Assembly (NCBI RefSeq): GCF_000213655.1
Contig: NC_015554.1
Coordinates: forward strand, 310,001 to 374,000
Direction of reading: 5' to 3'
Source: Alteromonas naphthalenivorans
GTDB taxonomy: Bacteria > Pseudomonadota > Gammaproteobacteria > Enterobacterales > Alteromonadaceae
DNA: 64,000 bases
In this document: positions 53,763-63,322 of the stretch, in pieces
Layout: each line of letters opens with the position of its first letter
Numbering within the stretch: position 1 is the first letter of the stretch
Notes under the pieces: model-generated
Database searches by the model: none
What the model was told of the DNA's origin: nothing
Seen by the model: only the letters and a program-made list of their open reading frames with translations
Program-made: the position numbers and the translations under genes

Positions 53763-54974
53763 TTAAATGAATAGGCTAGTCAATTTATAAAGACCCAACC
53801 CTACCACAACAGATACCACTAAAACGCCTGCAAGATTGCTCCATAGGGTGTTTTTGAATTCGCCAAGTGCGTTACTTTTATTCATCACTACCAATAAAAA
53901 GATAGCGATAATAGGCAGCAATAAGCCGTTGGTTGCTTGAGCAAATAAGATAGCAGGTAAGGGTTTAAAGCCGAGTGCAGCAACGGCAACGCCACACACA
54001 ATTATTGTCAGCCACACCGCCCTAAACCCCTTGCTTTTCATGTCGTCAGACAGCCCAAGTGCTCCACAAACCGCATAGGCTGCTGCAAGCGGTGCGGTGA
54101 TGGCACTGGTTAGCCCAGCCGCGAATAAGCCTAATGCAAAAAACCATTGAGCTTTGTCACCTAAGACGGGCTTTAACTGCTCACCCATGTTTCCGGCGTC
54201 CATGGTGGCAGCTTGGTTGAAAAAGGCCATCATAGCAGTGGCCATCACCACAAGGGTAATTAAGCCGCCCATACTAATGGCCGTTGCCGATTGTTTTCTG
54301 CACGCTTTAATCGCATCACTTTTATCAGAATTTGTATTGTCCGTGTTTGTGGATGACTTCGCCACAAGACTCGCATGAAGAAATAAGTTGTAAGGCACAA
54401 TAGTGGTGCCTATCAACGCAAGTATGGTGGTAATAGAATCGGCGGCTAAACGCGGCTGCAGTAGCTGGCTAAACATTAGTGATATATCGGGTTTAGCAAC
54501 AATAAGGGTAACGAAAAACACGCCAGCCATAATAAACACGAGGTAAACCAGTACGCTTTCTATCCATGAATAGCTACCTGTCCAAAGTAGAGCAATGGCA
54601 AGTACCCCAAGAATAAGCGCCCAGGTGCCTGTGCCAATTTCCCAAAAAGCATCTAGACCGATGGCAGCGCCGGTTAGATTGCCTGATTCATAAGCGGCGT
54701 TTCCAATGCCGATTGCGCTAACAATTAACGCAATGAAAAGCATTTTCAGCCATGGTGTAGACACCATGTCTTTCATGGCTGATGCCAAGCCTTTGCCCGT
54801 TGCCACCCCCAAGCGAGCTGCCATATCTTGCAATACAATGGTGGCAAAAATTGAAAACAGTAATGCCCACACCAAATGAAAACCGAAGTTAGCGCCTGCT
54901 AGACTTGCCGTTGTTACTGTACCTGGGCCAATAAAGGCAGCCGCGATAATATATCCTGATTTATCTTTTGCCAT
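53763..54974 (-). CDS. NRAMP-family divalent metal transporter, divergent
   Basis: A 403-residue protein with about 11 membrane helices. I start at ATG 54974, since AAGAG lies eight bases ahead, in preference to GTG 54983. It aligns by eye with E. coli MntH through FIGPGTVTTASLAGANFGF and LGVATGKGLA. However, the two metal-ligand motifs differ: helix 1 has GPGT where MntH has DPGN, and helix 6 has TIVPYNLFLHASL where MntH has MPHVIYLHSSL. The Asp, Asn and Met ligands are all changed, so the cation may not be Mn/Fe. Confidence 0.82.
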   Translation of the reverse strand: MAKDKSGYIIAAAFIGPGTVTTASLAGANFGFHLVWALLFSIFATIVLQDMAARLGVATGKGLASAMKDMVSTPWLKMLFIALIVSAIGIGNAAYESGNLTGAAIGLDAFWEIGTGTWALILGVLAIALLWTGSYSWIESVLVYLVFIMAGVFFVTLIVAKPDISLMFSQLLQPRLAADSITTILALIGTTIVPYNLFLHASLVAKSSTNTDNTNSDKSDAIKACRKQSATAISMGGLITLVVMATAMMAFFNQAATMDAGNMGEQLKPVLGDKAQWFFALGLFAAGLTSAITAPLAAAYAVCGALGLSDDMKSKGFRAVWLTIIVCGVAVAALGFKPLPAILFAQATNGLLLPIIAIFLLVVMNKSNALGEFKNTLWSNLAGVLVVSVVVGLGLYKLTSLFI

Positions 54975-55178
54975 TGCAGTCACTCTTAGTTTAGTTTTGC
55001 TATCATGACAACAGGTTAGCTATTGCGCAACCACGCAAACTAATTCTATTGCTACTCGCTCACTATGTTGTTGTGCTTTGAATATAACGGTTAACACAGG
55101 TTTTTAACCCAACATAAAAACGGGCGCGAAGGGTACAGGTTATAAATAGGTCATTTCAACCGCTAGTAGGAATTTTTA

Positions 55179-55862
55179 ATGTCAGAAACGGCGCGTCCCA
55201 TCGATATTCTTTTGCCTGTATTTGAAAAGGGCAAGTTAACGCATGTACTACCTAGCGCCTACAAAGCCGACGGTATGATATTCGCTGTTGCAGCATCACC
55301 AGAAATACCTATGCCAGAGCAGTGGATGCCATGGTTGATACAGAGCTCTTCAAGTGCACTGGTAGACAAAGATGTAGATGCATTAGCGGATGTACTGATG
55401 AATAACTTAAGGGCTCACCTGCAGTGTATGACCGACGAGAAGCCCTTAATGCCATCACGCTGTGTGTATTCAGAGGGTGATGCTACTGTTGAACCCGCTT
55501 CTGCAATACCCGCTGAATTAGCTCAATGGCTTGAAGGATTACTTTACGTGCACCAGCAACTTGAAGATGTCTGGCAACAAGCGTGGGAAAAGTTTAGTGC
55601 AAAAGATGCAATGCGTGAAGATATCAATGACTCAGATACCCCAGAGAAACGGCTGTCTCGTTGCTTAAAGTTATTTACTACCCTAGCAAATGTTGAACTG
55701 GCATTGCAGTATCGTAACCCCAGCCAAGCGCAACAGCTTAAAGCCAACTTACCCTTATTGTGGAAACAACTTCCAGCAATGATTCAAGATTATATTGATC
55801 TGGCTGGCGAACTGAGCGCAGCATTACCTAACCAATTTGAAACCTTTACGAAAACTTCTTAA
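55179..55862 (+). CDS. UPF0149/YecA-like protein
   Basis: A 227-residue soluble helical protein. AYKADGMIFAVAASPEIPMP followed by EQWMPWLI is the UPF0149 opening (L-x-G-F-L-T-A...P..W.P), and ELAQWLEGLLYVHQQLEDVW matches its second helix pair. The C-terminal SEC-C zinc motif of YecA is missing. Its end overlaps the next gene's stop by four bases on the other strand. Role unknown. Confidence 0.7.
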   Translation: MSETARPIDILLPVFEKGKLTHVLPSAYKADGMIFAVAASPEIPMPEQWMPWLIQSSSSALVDKDVDALADVLMNNLRAHLQCMTDEKPLMPSRCVYSEGDATVEPASAIPAELAQWLEGLLYVHQQLEDVWQQAWEKFSAKDAMREDINDSDTPEKRLSRCLKLFTTLANVELALQYRNPSQAQQLKANLPLLWKQLPAMIQDYIDLAGELSAALPNQFETFTKTS

Positions 55863-56056
55863 CGAGCTTTCTGACGCTGCAGGTGTTTGCGCTGAGAAAG
55901 CGTATTACGCAATGACTTCATGTAAGCGTCTAACTCTGCTTTAGCGTTGTCGTAAGCATGACTTAACTCACTAGAGTTAGGTTGGCGCATCAGCGCTTTA
56001 AACGCTAAATCAGTTTGCGACAACAAATCTTTTAAGTGCTGGTTACTATCATCCAT
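55859..56056 (-). CDS. Conserved small hypothetical protein
   Basis: A 65-residue helical protein (MDDSNQHLKDLLSQTDLAFK at the start, basic tail RKHLQRQKAR). Convergent with the UPF0149-like gene and upstream of hemJ. No motif recognised. Its size, start and composition are plausible for a real gene. Confidence 0.65.
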   Translation of the reverse strand: MDDSNQHLKDLLSQTDLAFKALMRQPNSSELSHAYDNAKAELDAYMKSLRNTLSQRKHLQRQKAR

Positions 56057-56124
56057 GTAGTTTCCTTTAGGTTATTTAACGGTTATTCCATAACATCAGT
56101 ACGTGGTAACACGGCCTGTTGAAT

Positions 56125-56553
56125 TTATAGCGGTTTTACTACTGCTAAACAAACAATAGCCAATATAAGCAGTACCGGAGCTTCATTAATAATGCGGTAA
56201 AATTTGGCGCTGTGACGATTTTCATCACGGGAGAATTGTTTTACTAGCTTAAACAAATAGAAGTGATAGCCGTAAAGCGCAAGCAAAAGCATGAATTTAA
56301 TGTGTAGCCAACCTGACATTTTAAACCACGTACTCCCATAGCTCACGATAAGTGCAACACCAAACGCCAAGGTTAACAAAGCGAAAGGGGTGACAAAAAA
56401 CCACAGCCTTCTCTCCATCACTTTAAACTGATCTTTCACTTCTTGCGATGTAGCTTCAGCATGGTAAACAAACAACCGAGGAAGATAAAAAATTCCGGCC
56501 ATCCACGCAAGCATGAAAAAAATATGAAGTGCTTTAAACCATAAAATGTACAT
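56125..56553 (-). CDS. hemJ: Protoporphyrinogen IX oxidase HemJ
   Basis: A 142-residue protein with four membrane helices. Heme-ligand type histidines lie in FKALHIFFMLAWMAGIFYLP and WLHIKFMLLL; the length and Met-Leu-Ala-Trp-Met pattern match HemJ (UPF0093). It oxidises protoporphyrinogen IX, replacing HemG/HemY. It follows the CLC gene by two bases on the same strand. Confidence 0.9.
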   Translation of the reverse strand: MYILWFKALHIFFMLAWMAGIFYLPRLFVYHAEATSQEVKDQFKVMERRLWFFVTPFALLTLAFGVALIVSYGSTWFKMSGWLHIKFMLLLALYGYHFYLFKLVKQFSRDENRHSAKFYRIINEAPVLLILAIVCLAVVKPL

Positions 56554-56555
56554 TG

Positions 56556-58232
56556 TTAATACTGTGCCTTTTGTAAAAAGCTTTGCAAAATATTCCAGGT
56601 AATAACGCCAATGATGTCGTTGAGTTCCTGATCGTAAATATAGACCGCGCCAGAACGCGTATTTTTGAGATGCTCATATACTTCATGAAGCGTGCTTTGA
56701 GCATTTAAGCCTTCCATCTCGTGATAACTGAGCGCATTCGCATCGTGTTCTAAGCTCACATTATATTGGACCAGACGATACTGCACATCTATTTCAAATT
56801 TTGATTGTTGAATTACGATCTTTGTTGGATTTTTCGATAAATAGTCTTCAAGTGCCTTATCTGGAGCGTCATGAAAAAGTTTGTAGTCTTTGCTTAATGC
56901 TGCCAGTACACCCGTTTTTTCAAGGGCTTCCCGAATGGAAGAAATAGCATAGGGTAGGTTTTGATAATCTAATTGGCGAATAAAAATCGACCGATTGCCG
57001 AAAAATTGTGTTGATGTCACATAAGCAGGCACGATAACCAACATGGCGGGCAAAATAATTTCAGGGCTGTACGATAACTCCATTACCGCCGACAAGGCAG
57101 CTAAGGGCGCGTGAAGCACGGCTGTTAGCATGCCAGCAATACCTAATAAGGCAAAGCTGTTAGTAAATTCAGGTACGTCGATAAAGTAAGACAAGGGCAC
57201 CAACAGTACCGCACCAGCAAGCATGCCGATAACCATTACAGGCCCAATAATTCCGCCGGGAATACCCAGTCCAATAGCAAATACAGCCAGCACGACTTTA
57301 CTCACTAAAATAGCACACAGTAAAAGGGTTTCTGGGTTGCTGGAAAACAGCGTTTCGACATCAATAAAGTTGGCCCCTAACGCCTCGGGCAACAACATAC
57401 CCACTGTACCTGTTATTAGCGCCGCCAGCATGAGTCGCCATACCATAGGGACAGGTCTAAACCAGGTCATTACCCGCATAAGTTGGTTGTTAAATAATGT
57501 CGCGAGCATACCGAGTAAAACGCCAAGTAAAACAAGGTATAGGTACATCCACTGACTAAACGCGGTAAAAGATAAAAACGACAGTTCGTTTACTTGCCCA
57601 AATACGATACGGGTTAACACCGAGCCACACGCAGCGGCAAGCATAACGGGCACAAATATATGAATTTTATATTCCCGCAGTACCACTTCCATAACGAAGA
57701 TAACCGCGGCAAACGGGGTATTAAATGAGGCGGATATGCCCGCAGCAATACCACAACCCGCTAAAATACGAATGCTGTTGTAGGGAAGTCGTAGCCATTG
57801 GCCTAAGAAGCTACTGGCCGATGCACCTAAATGAACGCAAGGGCCTTCGCGGCCTACCACGAAGCCGCCGGCTAAGGCCAACATACCGCCGAAAAATTGA
57901 TTAATAGTAGTGCGAAAGGGAATATGGCCGTAGTAATATTTTACGCGGTGGATAACAAAGGGAATACCCATTCGATAGTGCTTAAAGCCCGTGATATAGG
58001 CAATAAGCAAAATACACAGCACGCTAAGTAAGGGCATGAGAAACCAAACGGGCCACTCATCATTGAACCACTCTCGTAGTGCACCGAAACCTGACGCTTG
58101 AAGCCATTCTACGCAAAGGCGGAACATGATGATCAGTGATGCAGCACTTACGCCGCCCACAATACCCAAGAGGCAAAGTTGTATAGACGTCCTCGGGTGA
58201 GCCACTTCTTGTCGTAAAGCCTGCAAACGCAT
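56556..58232 (-). CDS. CLC-family chloride channel/antiporter with CBS tail
   Basis: A 558-residue protein. Ion-path motifs GREGPCVHLGAS (gating Glu retained) and GLGIPGGIIGPVMVIG are clear; the first motif GSGIP is changed to RMGIP. The C-terminal 120 residues (VQYRLVQYNVSLEHDANALS... GAVYIYDQELNDIIGVIT) form a CBS pair. The gating Glu suggests Cl-/H+ exchange. It lies upstream of hemJ. Confidence 0.9.
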   Translation of the reverse strand: MRLQALRQEVAHPRTSIQLCLLGIVGGVSAASLIIMFRLCVEWLQASGFGALREWFNDEWPVWFLMPLLSVLCILLIAYITGFKHYRMGIPFVIHRVKYYYGHIPFRTTINQFFGGMLALAGGFVVGREGPCVHLGASASSFLGQWLRLPYNSIRILAGCGIAAGISASFNTPFAAVIFVMEVVLREYKIHIFVPVMLAAACGSVLTRIVFGQVNELSFLSFTAFSQWMYLYLVLLGVLLGMLATLFNNQLMRVMTWFRPVPMVWRLMLAALITGTVGMLLPEALGANFIDVETLFSSNPETLLLCAILVSKVVLAVFAIGLGIPGGIIGPVMVIGMLAGAVLLVPLSYFIDVPEFTNSFALLGIAGMLTAVLHAPLAALSAVMELSYSPEIILPAMLVIVPAYVTSTQFFGNRSIFIRQLDYQNLPYAISSIREALEKTGVLAALSKDYKLFHDAPDKALEDYLSKNPTKIVIQQSKFEIDVQYRLVQYNVSLEHDANALSYHEMEGLNAQSTLHEVYEHLKNTRSGAVYIYDQELNDIIGVITWNILQSFLQKAQY

Positions 58233-58348
58233 GTTGTGATACAGTAGAGAAATCGTAGATATAAGCAGCTTACCACAAACACTTGAAATTCATAATGTTA
58301 AGAATTTTAATGTATCTGGCTCGAGAAAATTAAGAACCATAACTATTC

Positions 58349-59074
58349 ATGACAACTGATAAATTGAAACAACTCCTAGGTGATTACAAGTGGTCATTGC
58401 TTGTCGCTGCTTTGTTACTAATAATGATAGCGTTTGGCTACAAGTTAGCGCGAATAGTGGATGAGGGTGATAGCCTGAAGGTAGCTGCTCAAGACAAAAC
58501 CATTGCGTTATTAGTCAGTGAAAATAATCAATATGTGACTCAGGTTAACCAATTGGAAGTCGCATTACAGTTAACAGAATTGGAAAAGAAATCGATTGCC
58601 GAGCAACTCAATAACGTTCAAACCGAACAGGCTGAGCTTCAGCAGCAACTCGCTTTTTACCAACGAATTATGGCACCTGAAACCACCCAAGATGGTTTTA
58701 TCATTGAAGGGGTAGAGGTTGTCTCACTGCCAGAGCCTAATCAGTTTCAAATGCGTTTTGTAGTACTACAGCAGCGACAAAACAAAGCAGTAGTTAAGGG
58801 CAAACTTGCAGTCACCTTAGTAGGTGAGCGGGAAGGGAAGGAGTACACGGTTACTATTGGTGAGCCAGAGTTTATTCAGCAAGAAATTGAGTACAGGTTT
58901 AAATATTTTCAAGCCATTAATACAAGCTTTACGCTACCCGATGGCTTTCAGCCTACATCAATTACCCTTGAAACTACTGTATACCAATATAATGCAAAGC
59001 GCGGAGACTTAGCTAAAACGGTCAAGTGGGAAGACGCATTGAATAGTGGCAGTATAATAGAAGATACGCAGTAG
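58349..59074 (+). CDS. DUF6776-type coiled-coil membrane protein
   Basis: A 241-residue protein with one N-terminal helix (WSLLVAALLLIMIAFGYKLA), then a coiled coil (about 50-110, VTQVNQLEVALQLTELEKKS), then a beta domain. I match it from memory to DUF6776, a family found near polynucleotide or cell-envelope genes in gammaproteobacteria. Function unknown. Confidence 0.6.
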   Translation: MTTDKLKQLLGDYKWSLLVAALLLIMIAFGYKLARIVDEGDSLKVAAQDKTIALLVSENNQYVTQVNQLEVALQLTELEKKSIAEQLNNVQTEQAELQQQLAFYQRIMAPETTQDGFIIEGVEVVSLPEPNQFQMRFVVLQQRQNKAVVKGKLAVTLVGEREGKEYTVTIGEPEFIQQEIEYRFKYFQAINTSFTLPDGFQPTSITLETTVYQYNAKRGDLAKTVKWEDALNSGSIIEDTQ

Positions 59075-59178
59075 CGCTTCGACGATAAGTACAATGCAAA
59101 CCCACAGTGCCGGGCGAAGAAGCTCATTCTCAAGTGTGAACCGTGAGTGTTTCACAGCTACTAGCCTCACTGATATCG

Positions 59179-60341
59179 CTATCTCTCGAATAGAAAATAA
59201 TACCCATAGCCCACCGTTATGGCAGGAATAGCGGAGTAGACAGTGGCTAGAATGGCCGCTTTTGGTGATAGTGCTATGGCGGGAAACAATGCATCACCGT
59301 CGTTACTAATAGCATTACCAAGTTGAGCAGAAAAAGGTACTGCACCATTCAAATACAGACTGGTCACTAATATTTGTGGGCCGCACCCGGGTATAAACCC
59401 CACCAAAATTGCTAAGCCTACAACGCTTGCGCCCATAGAGGTTAGGGTGGCACCTATATCAAGTCCAAACCACAGTATCGCCAATTCAAACAATAAAAAA
59501 GCAACGACAACCCAAGCTAATACAAATTGGGTATCTAGCGCTGCTTTACTCTGCCAGCGTGGCGGAGGCGTAATAGCATCTTCTTTAGAGTTAGCGAAGC
59601 ATAACCTGCACTGCCGCCGTTTAACGACCACAGTGTAATTGCCGATAAGCACAATACGGCACCAATAAGTTGCAATGTAGGTTCCGTTACCCCCAGATAT
59701 TCATGAACGGGCGATTGGAACGACAAGCCTAGGGCGATAGCAAGTGATGGTAATGCAACAACCAGCCAAAAGTAAGTAGAAAGCTTATCAATGGAAGAGG
59801 AGGCAGTGGTAGCGGATGGCTCACTATCATCAACGCTATCATCGGTATTGTCGTCAGCACTGCCAAGCGCAGTAGTAGAGGAAGGCGGTTGGTAATTGTG
59901 GAACCGGTTTACAATAACGCCGGTAAGGGTACCCACTACCATGCCAACACCCATTACGGTTAAGCCGTCAAACGGCGCCTGAGCCAATAGCAAGAACGCG
60001 GCGTCACCCATGGTACTTGTTAGCACAGCAACCACAGCACCAAAACTAGTAACACCTCGGGTATATTGCGTGACTACAATAATCGCGCCCCCGCAGCCGG
60101 GAAGGGCACCAAGAAAAGATGCCAAGCCTACTTCATAGAGCGGATGCTTGCGCATAAAGTCGCCAATGGCTTCAGCGGATACTTTCAAAGTGGCAAGGTA
60201 ATAAACTGACAGTGATGCATAAACAAATGCAGCGACTTGAAAATAGGCATCGGATAGAACCGCGATGGTCGCTTCACGCGTGAATGAGTAAACAAGCAGC
60301 ATGACGATAAACGCCGGTAAGAACAGGCGCTTGTTTAACAT
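59179..60341 (-). pseudogene. MneA-like manganese exporter, frameshifted
   Basis: A family of two membrane halves, each with an IPGCG motif: first half LGALPGCGGAIIVVTQYTRG (about residue 80), second half VGFIPGCGPQILVTSLYLNG. The halves are in different frames, changing near 59583-59587 (minus strand CTAAAGAA). Adding one A there joins LTLK to EDAITPPPRWQSK and restores one frame. The first frame alone ends at 59535. Start is likely ATG 60341 (MLNKRLFLPAF). Related to MneA of Vibrio cholerae, a manganese exporter. A Fur-like box lies upstream. Confidence 0.78.
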
Positions 60342-60445
60342 TAGTGTTTTCTGCCTAATGCTGTATCTACTGACTTTTTCAGTTGAAGTTAAAGAAGACA
60401 CTCTCGATTCCAGGTGATAGCAACAGGTGGTGGTCCTACAAGGCT

Positions 60446-60475
60446 CAGTAATAAAAGGCCCAGTAATAAAAGGCC
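60446..60475 (+). repeat. Tandem 15-base repeat, two copies
   Basis: CAGTAATAAAAGGCC repeated exactly at 60446-60460 and 60461-60475. Confidence 0.9.
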
Positions 60476-60600
60476 CAGCCCCACACATTACAGTGAAAAT
60501 AACAGGTTTTAGCAAAAGCACATGTAATGTGCTTTTTAAACAAACAGTACTAATTCCTACGAACTTTTACGTGATCAGATCATGCTATAACGCATTAAAT

Positions 60601-60619
60601 GATAATGGTTATTATTATC
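60601..60619. promoter_or_regulatory. Fur-box-like palindrome
   Basis: GATAATGGTTATTATTATC matches the 19-base Fur consensus at 16 of 19 positions, with GATAAT/ATTATC ends perfect. It lies 260 bases ahead of the frameshifted exporter and 233 ahead of fumC, so either or both may be iron-regulated. Confidence 0.7.
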
Positions 60620-60645
60620 ATTAACAGGTGTTCTGTCAAGATTCC

Positions 60646-60671
60646 TGTCAATACGTACTGTCAATACGTAC
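60646..60671 (+). repeat. Tandem 13-base repeat, two copies
   Basis: TGTCAATACGTAC repeated exactly at 60646-60658 and 60659-60671. Confidence 0.9.
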
Positions 60672-60851
60672 CGATAGCACTTGTGACTCAGGTTTATTGG
60701 GTACTACGTTAATAGGAGCTTTGACGGAAACGTTGATAAACACGTTGATGGATGCGCTGTTGCTGAAAAAGATAAATAAGGATCCAAACCGTGCAGGGTG
60801 AAGTACGCAAGAGTAGAGTAACGTTTATTTCATCAGATTAAGGGGACAGTA

Positions 60852-62243
60852 ATGACAAATACCCGAACAGAAAGTGACAGCATGGGCGAGCTCGAAGTTC
60901 CTAGCGACGCGTTATATGGCGCACAGACACAACGCGCAATTAATAATTTTCCATTAAGCGGTGAACGAATGCCGCTTACTTTTATTCGCACCCTAGTGAC
61001 AATTAAAAAAGCCGCTGCACTTGCGAACAAAAAACTCGAAACCCTTAATGCTGGAACTGCCGACGCTATACAGCAGGCCTGTGACACATTGCTTGGTGAG
61101 CCCGAGTTACAGCAACACTTCCCGGTAGATGTATTTCAAACAGGCTCAGGCACTAGCACCAATATGAATGCCAATGAGGTCATCGCTAACTTGGCGAATC
61201 AGCAACAAGGTAAACATGAAGGGGAAGCGGTTCACCCTAACGATCATGTCAACAATGGACAAAGCTCAAACGATGTTATTCCCACTACTATTCATGCAAG
61301 TGCCGCCATTGAGCTGACAGAATCGCTTATCCCGGCCATTACGAAGCTAATCGATATCATTGATACCAAAGCGAACTCAGTGTCTGATTATTGCAAAACC
61401 GGCCGCACACACTTAATGGATGCTATGCCGGTTAGGATGGATCAAAGTTTACGTGCTTGGTCTGCGCAGCTTAGTCAGCAACGTAAGACAATAAAATCGC
61501 TTCAACCCGCCATTCAAACGTTAGCGCAGGGTGGAACGGCAGTTGGCACAGGAGTAAACGCACACCCTGACTTTGCTGCCACTTTTGCAAGTACTCTATC
61601 TGACCTTACAGGTATAGCATTTACCCCTGCTGATAACTGCTTTGCGTTAATTAGCTCGCAAGATACAGCGGTAACTTTATCAGGCGCGATAAAATCCCTC
61701 GCCGTTACCTTAATGAAAATTTCAAATGACTTACGTTGGATGAACTCAGGGCCCCTTGCTGGTTTAGGTGAAGTATCGTTACCGGCATTGCAACCAGGAT
61801 CATCTATTATGCCTGGCAAAGTGAACCCCGTAATACCCGAAGCGGTAGCGATGGCATCTGCACAAGTGATAGGAAACGATGCAGCCATAACGGTGGGCGG
61901 GCAGTCGGGCAATTTCGAGCTTAACGTTATGTTGCCTATGATTGCCGATAATTTGCTGTCGAGCATCAAGTTAATGTCGAATAGCTGTGTGCTTTTGGGC
62001 GAGCAGGCCATTAAAGAGTTTACGGTTAACCAAGAGAACCTTGAGAAAGCATTGGCGAAAAACCCTATTTTAGTGACTGCGCTTAACCCTATCATTGGTT
62101 ATGCGAAAGCCGCAGAAATAGCGAAAAAAGCTTACAAAGATAAAATGCCCGTTATCGATGTTGCAGAAGCGATGACCGACTTGCCAAGGTCTGAGCTGGA
62201 ATCGTTATTAGACCCTAAAAAACTGACTGAAATTCAGCGCTAA
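60852..62243 (+). CDS. fumC: Fumarate hydratase class II
   Basis: A 463-residue oxygen-stable fumarase of standard length. Motifs TGSGTSTNMNANEV, HPNDHVNNGQSSNDVIPT and the signature GSSIMPGKVNPV are intact. It hydrates fumarate to malate in the citric acid cycle. AAGGGGA lies before the ATG. A Fur-like site lies upstream; fumC genes are often raised when iron is scarce, replacing iron-sulphur fumarases. Confidence 0.97.
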   Translation: MTNTRTESDSMGELEVPSDALYGAQTQRAINNFPLSGERMPLTFIRTLVTIKKAAALANKKLETLNAGTADAIQQACDTLLGEPELQQHFPVDVFQTGSGTSTNMNANEVIANLANQQQGKHEGEAVHPNDHVNNGQSSNDVIPTTIHASAAIELTESLIPAITKLIDIIDTKANSVSDYCKTGRTHLMDAMPVRMDQSLRAWSAQLSQQRKTIKSLQPAIQTLAQGGTAVGTGVNAHPDFAATFASTLSDLTGIAFTPADNCFALISSQDTAVTLSGAIKSLAVTLMKISNDLRWMNSGPLAGLGEVSLPALQPGSSIMPGKVNPVIPEAVAMASAQVIGNDAAITVGGQSGNFELNVMLPMIADNLLSSIKLMSNSCVLLGEQAIKEFTVNQENLEKALAKNPILVTALNPIIGYAKAAEIAKKAYKDKMPVIDVAEAMTDLPRSELESLLDPKKLTEIQR

Positions 62244-62317
62244 AGCATTTAGTAGGGCGGTTAACCGAGCTTTAATTCCCTGGTTGAAAGGCTCTATGGA
62301 CAAAATATTGGTATGCA

Positions 62318-62342
62318 AAGCGTGGAGCCCCACGCTTTTTTT
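62318..62342 (+). terminator. Terminator after fumC
   Basis: Stem AAGCGTGG (62318-62325)/CCACGCTT (62330-62337) with a T-run. Confidence 0.88.
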
Positions 62343-62540
62343 ACGGATTTTCAAAGCAATTTTAGGTCGATACTAGATGCCTAGTGCAAAGGAATGTTAG
62401 ATTGTGGTTGTTTTGTGAGCAGTTGTGCGCTTGTTAAGCGCTTGCCTATTGCCGATGAAGCGGAATTTGATAGAGTGCATACTCGCTTTAAGCCCTCATG
62501 GTTGGGCAGTTGAGCAATAAAAATTACTCAGGAATAATTA

Positions 62541-63293
62541 ATGACAGATACATGCTTTCGCATGAAGGGCACTACACTAACCAGTATCGTGTTAGAAGTG
62601 ATCGATTTTGAGCCAGATACCTTTGAATCTCAGCTTGCTGAAAAGGTAAATAGTGCACCCCAGTTTTTCACTCGTTCATCGCTAATATTGCATTTAGTCA
62701 AATCACTCACTGCCACCGAATTCGAGTTGCTTGTTGCGTTATGTCGACGCTTTAAGCTTCAGCCTATGGCGGTTCGCGGTGAAGTTGGGCCACTTAGAAG
62801 TATCATCAACGATTTGGGGTTAGCGGATGTTAGCCAAAGTAAATTCACCGAAAGCTCGTTGAAAACAACAAAATCAGAAAGTACCACGTCTAAAGAGCAG
62901 GCCGCGAATGAGCCAGCAGCATCCACACCAGTATCTTCGCCAGTACCCACACCAGCAGCCATTAAACCGGTAAAAGTCATTAGCCGCCCAGTACGCTCTG
63001 GGCAGCAAGTCTATGCCGAAGGTGGTGATTTGGTGATTACCGCAGCGGTGAGCGAAGGGGCAGAAGTACTAGCAGATGGAAATATTCATGTTTACGGCAC
63101 ACTTAGAGGCCGAGCTCTGGCGGGCGTAAAAGGTAACGTGCATGCCCGCGTTTTTTGTCAGTCGTTAGATGCAGAACTTATCTCAATTGCTGGGCAATTC
63201 ATTATGCATGAAACCGTAAAAGCATCATGCTGGAAACAGCCCGCACAAATCTATTTAGAAGAGGACACGTTACACATTGAGCCTATCGCCTAA
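62541..63293 (+). CDS. minC: Septum site-determining protein MinC
   Basis: A 250-residue division inhibitor. The N-terminal FtsZ-interacting domain covers about 1-105; a Ser/Pro/Thr-rich linker (about 118-145) leads to the C-terminal beta-helix (RPVRSGQQVYAEGGDLVITA, VYGTLRGRALAGVKG). With MinD it blocks polar FtsZ rings. minD starts 30 bases later. Confidence 0.95.
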   Translation: MTDTCFRMKGTTLTSIVLEVIDFEPDTFESQLAEKVNSAPQFFTRSSLILHLVKSLTATEFELLVALCRRFKLQPMAVRGEVGPLRSIINDLGLADVSQSKFTESSLKTTKSESTTSKEQAANEPAASTPVSSPVPTPAAIKPVKVISRPVRSGQQVYAEGGDLVITAAVSEGAEVLADGNIHVYGTLRGRALAGVKGNVHARVFCQSLDAELISIAGQFIMHETVKASCWKQPAQIYLEEDTLHIEPIA

Positions 63294-63322
63294 GTGTTAA
63301 CGTATTCTACAAGGAATTAAAA

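Larger units (their letters stand above)
60342..60851. other. Intergenic region, MneA-like and fumC genes
   Basis: About 510 bases without a convincing gene. It contains two copies in tandem of a 15-base unit (60446-60475), a Fur-like box (60601-60619), and two tandem copies of a 13-base unit (60646-60671). Confidence 0.6.

Noticed and set aside
59575-59595. Programmed -1 frameshift in the manganese exporter
   Set aside because: No X-XXY-YYZ slippery heptamer or downstream fold is evident; a simple one-base deletion explains the break.
60342-60851. yybP-ykoY manganese riboswitch before the exporter
   Set aside because: I could not find its conserved loops; only a Fur-like palindrome and tandem repeats are visible.
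61514-62095. 193-codon antisense ORF within fumC
   Set aside because: Shadow of a highly conserved gene in the opposite frame; no ribosome site or recognisable fold.
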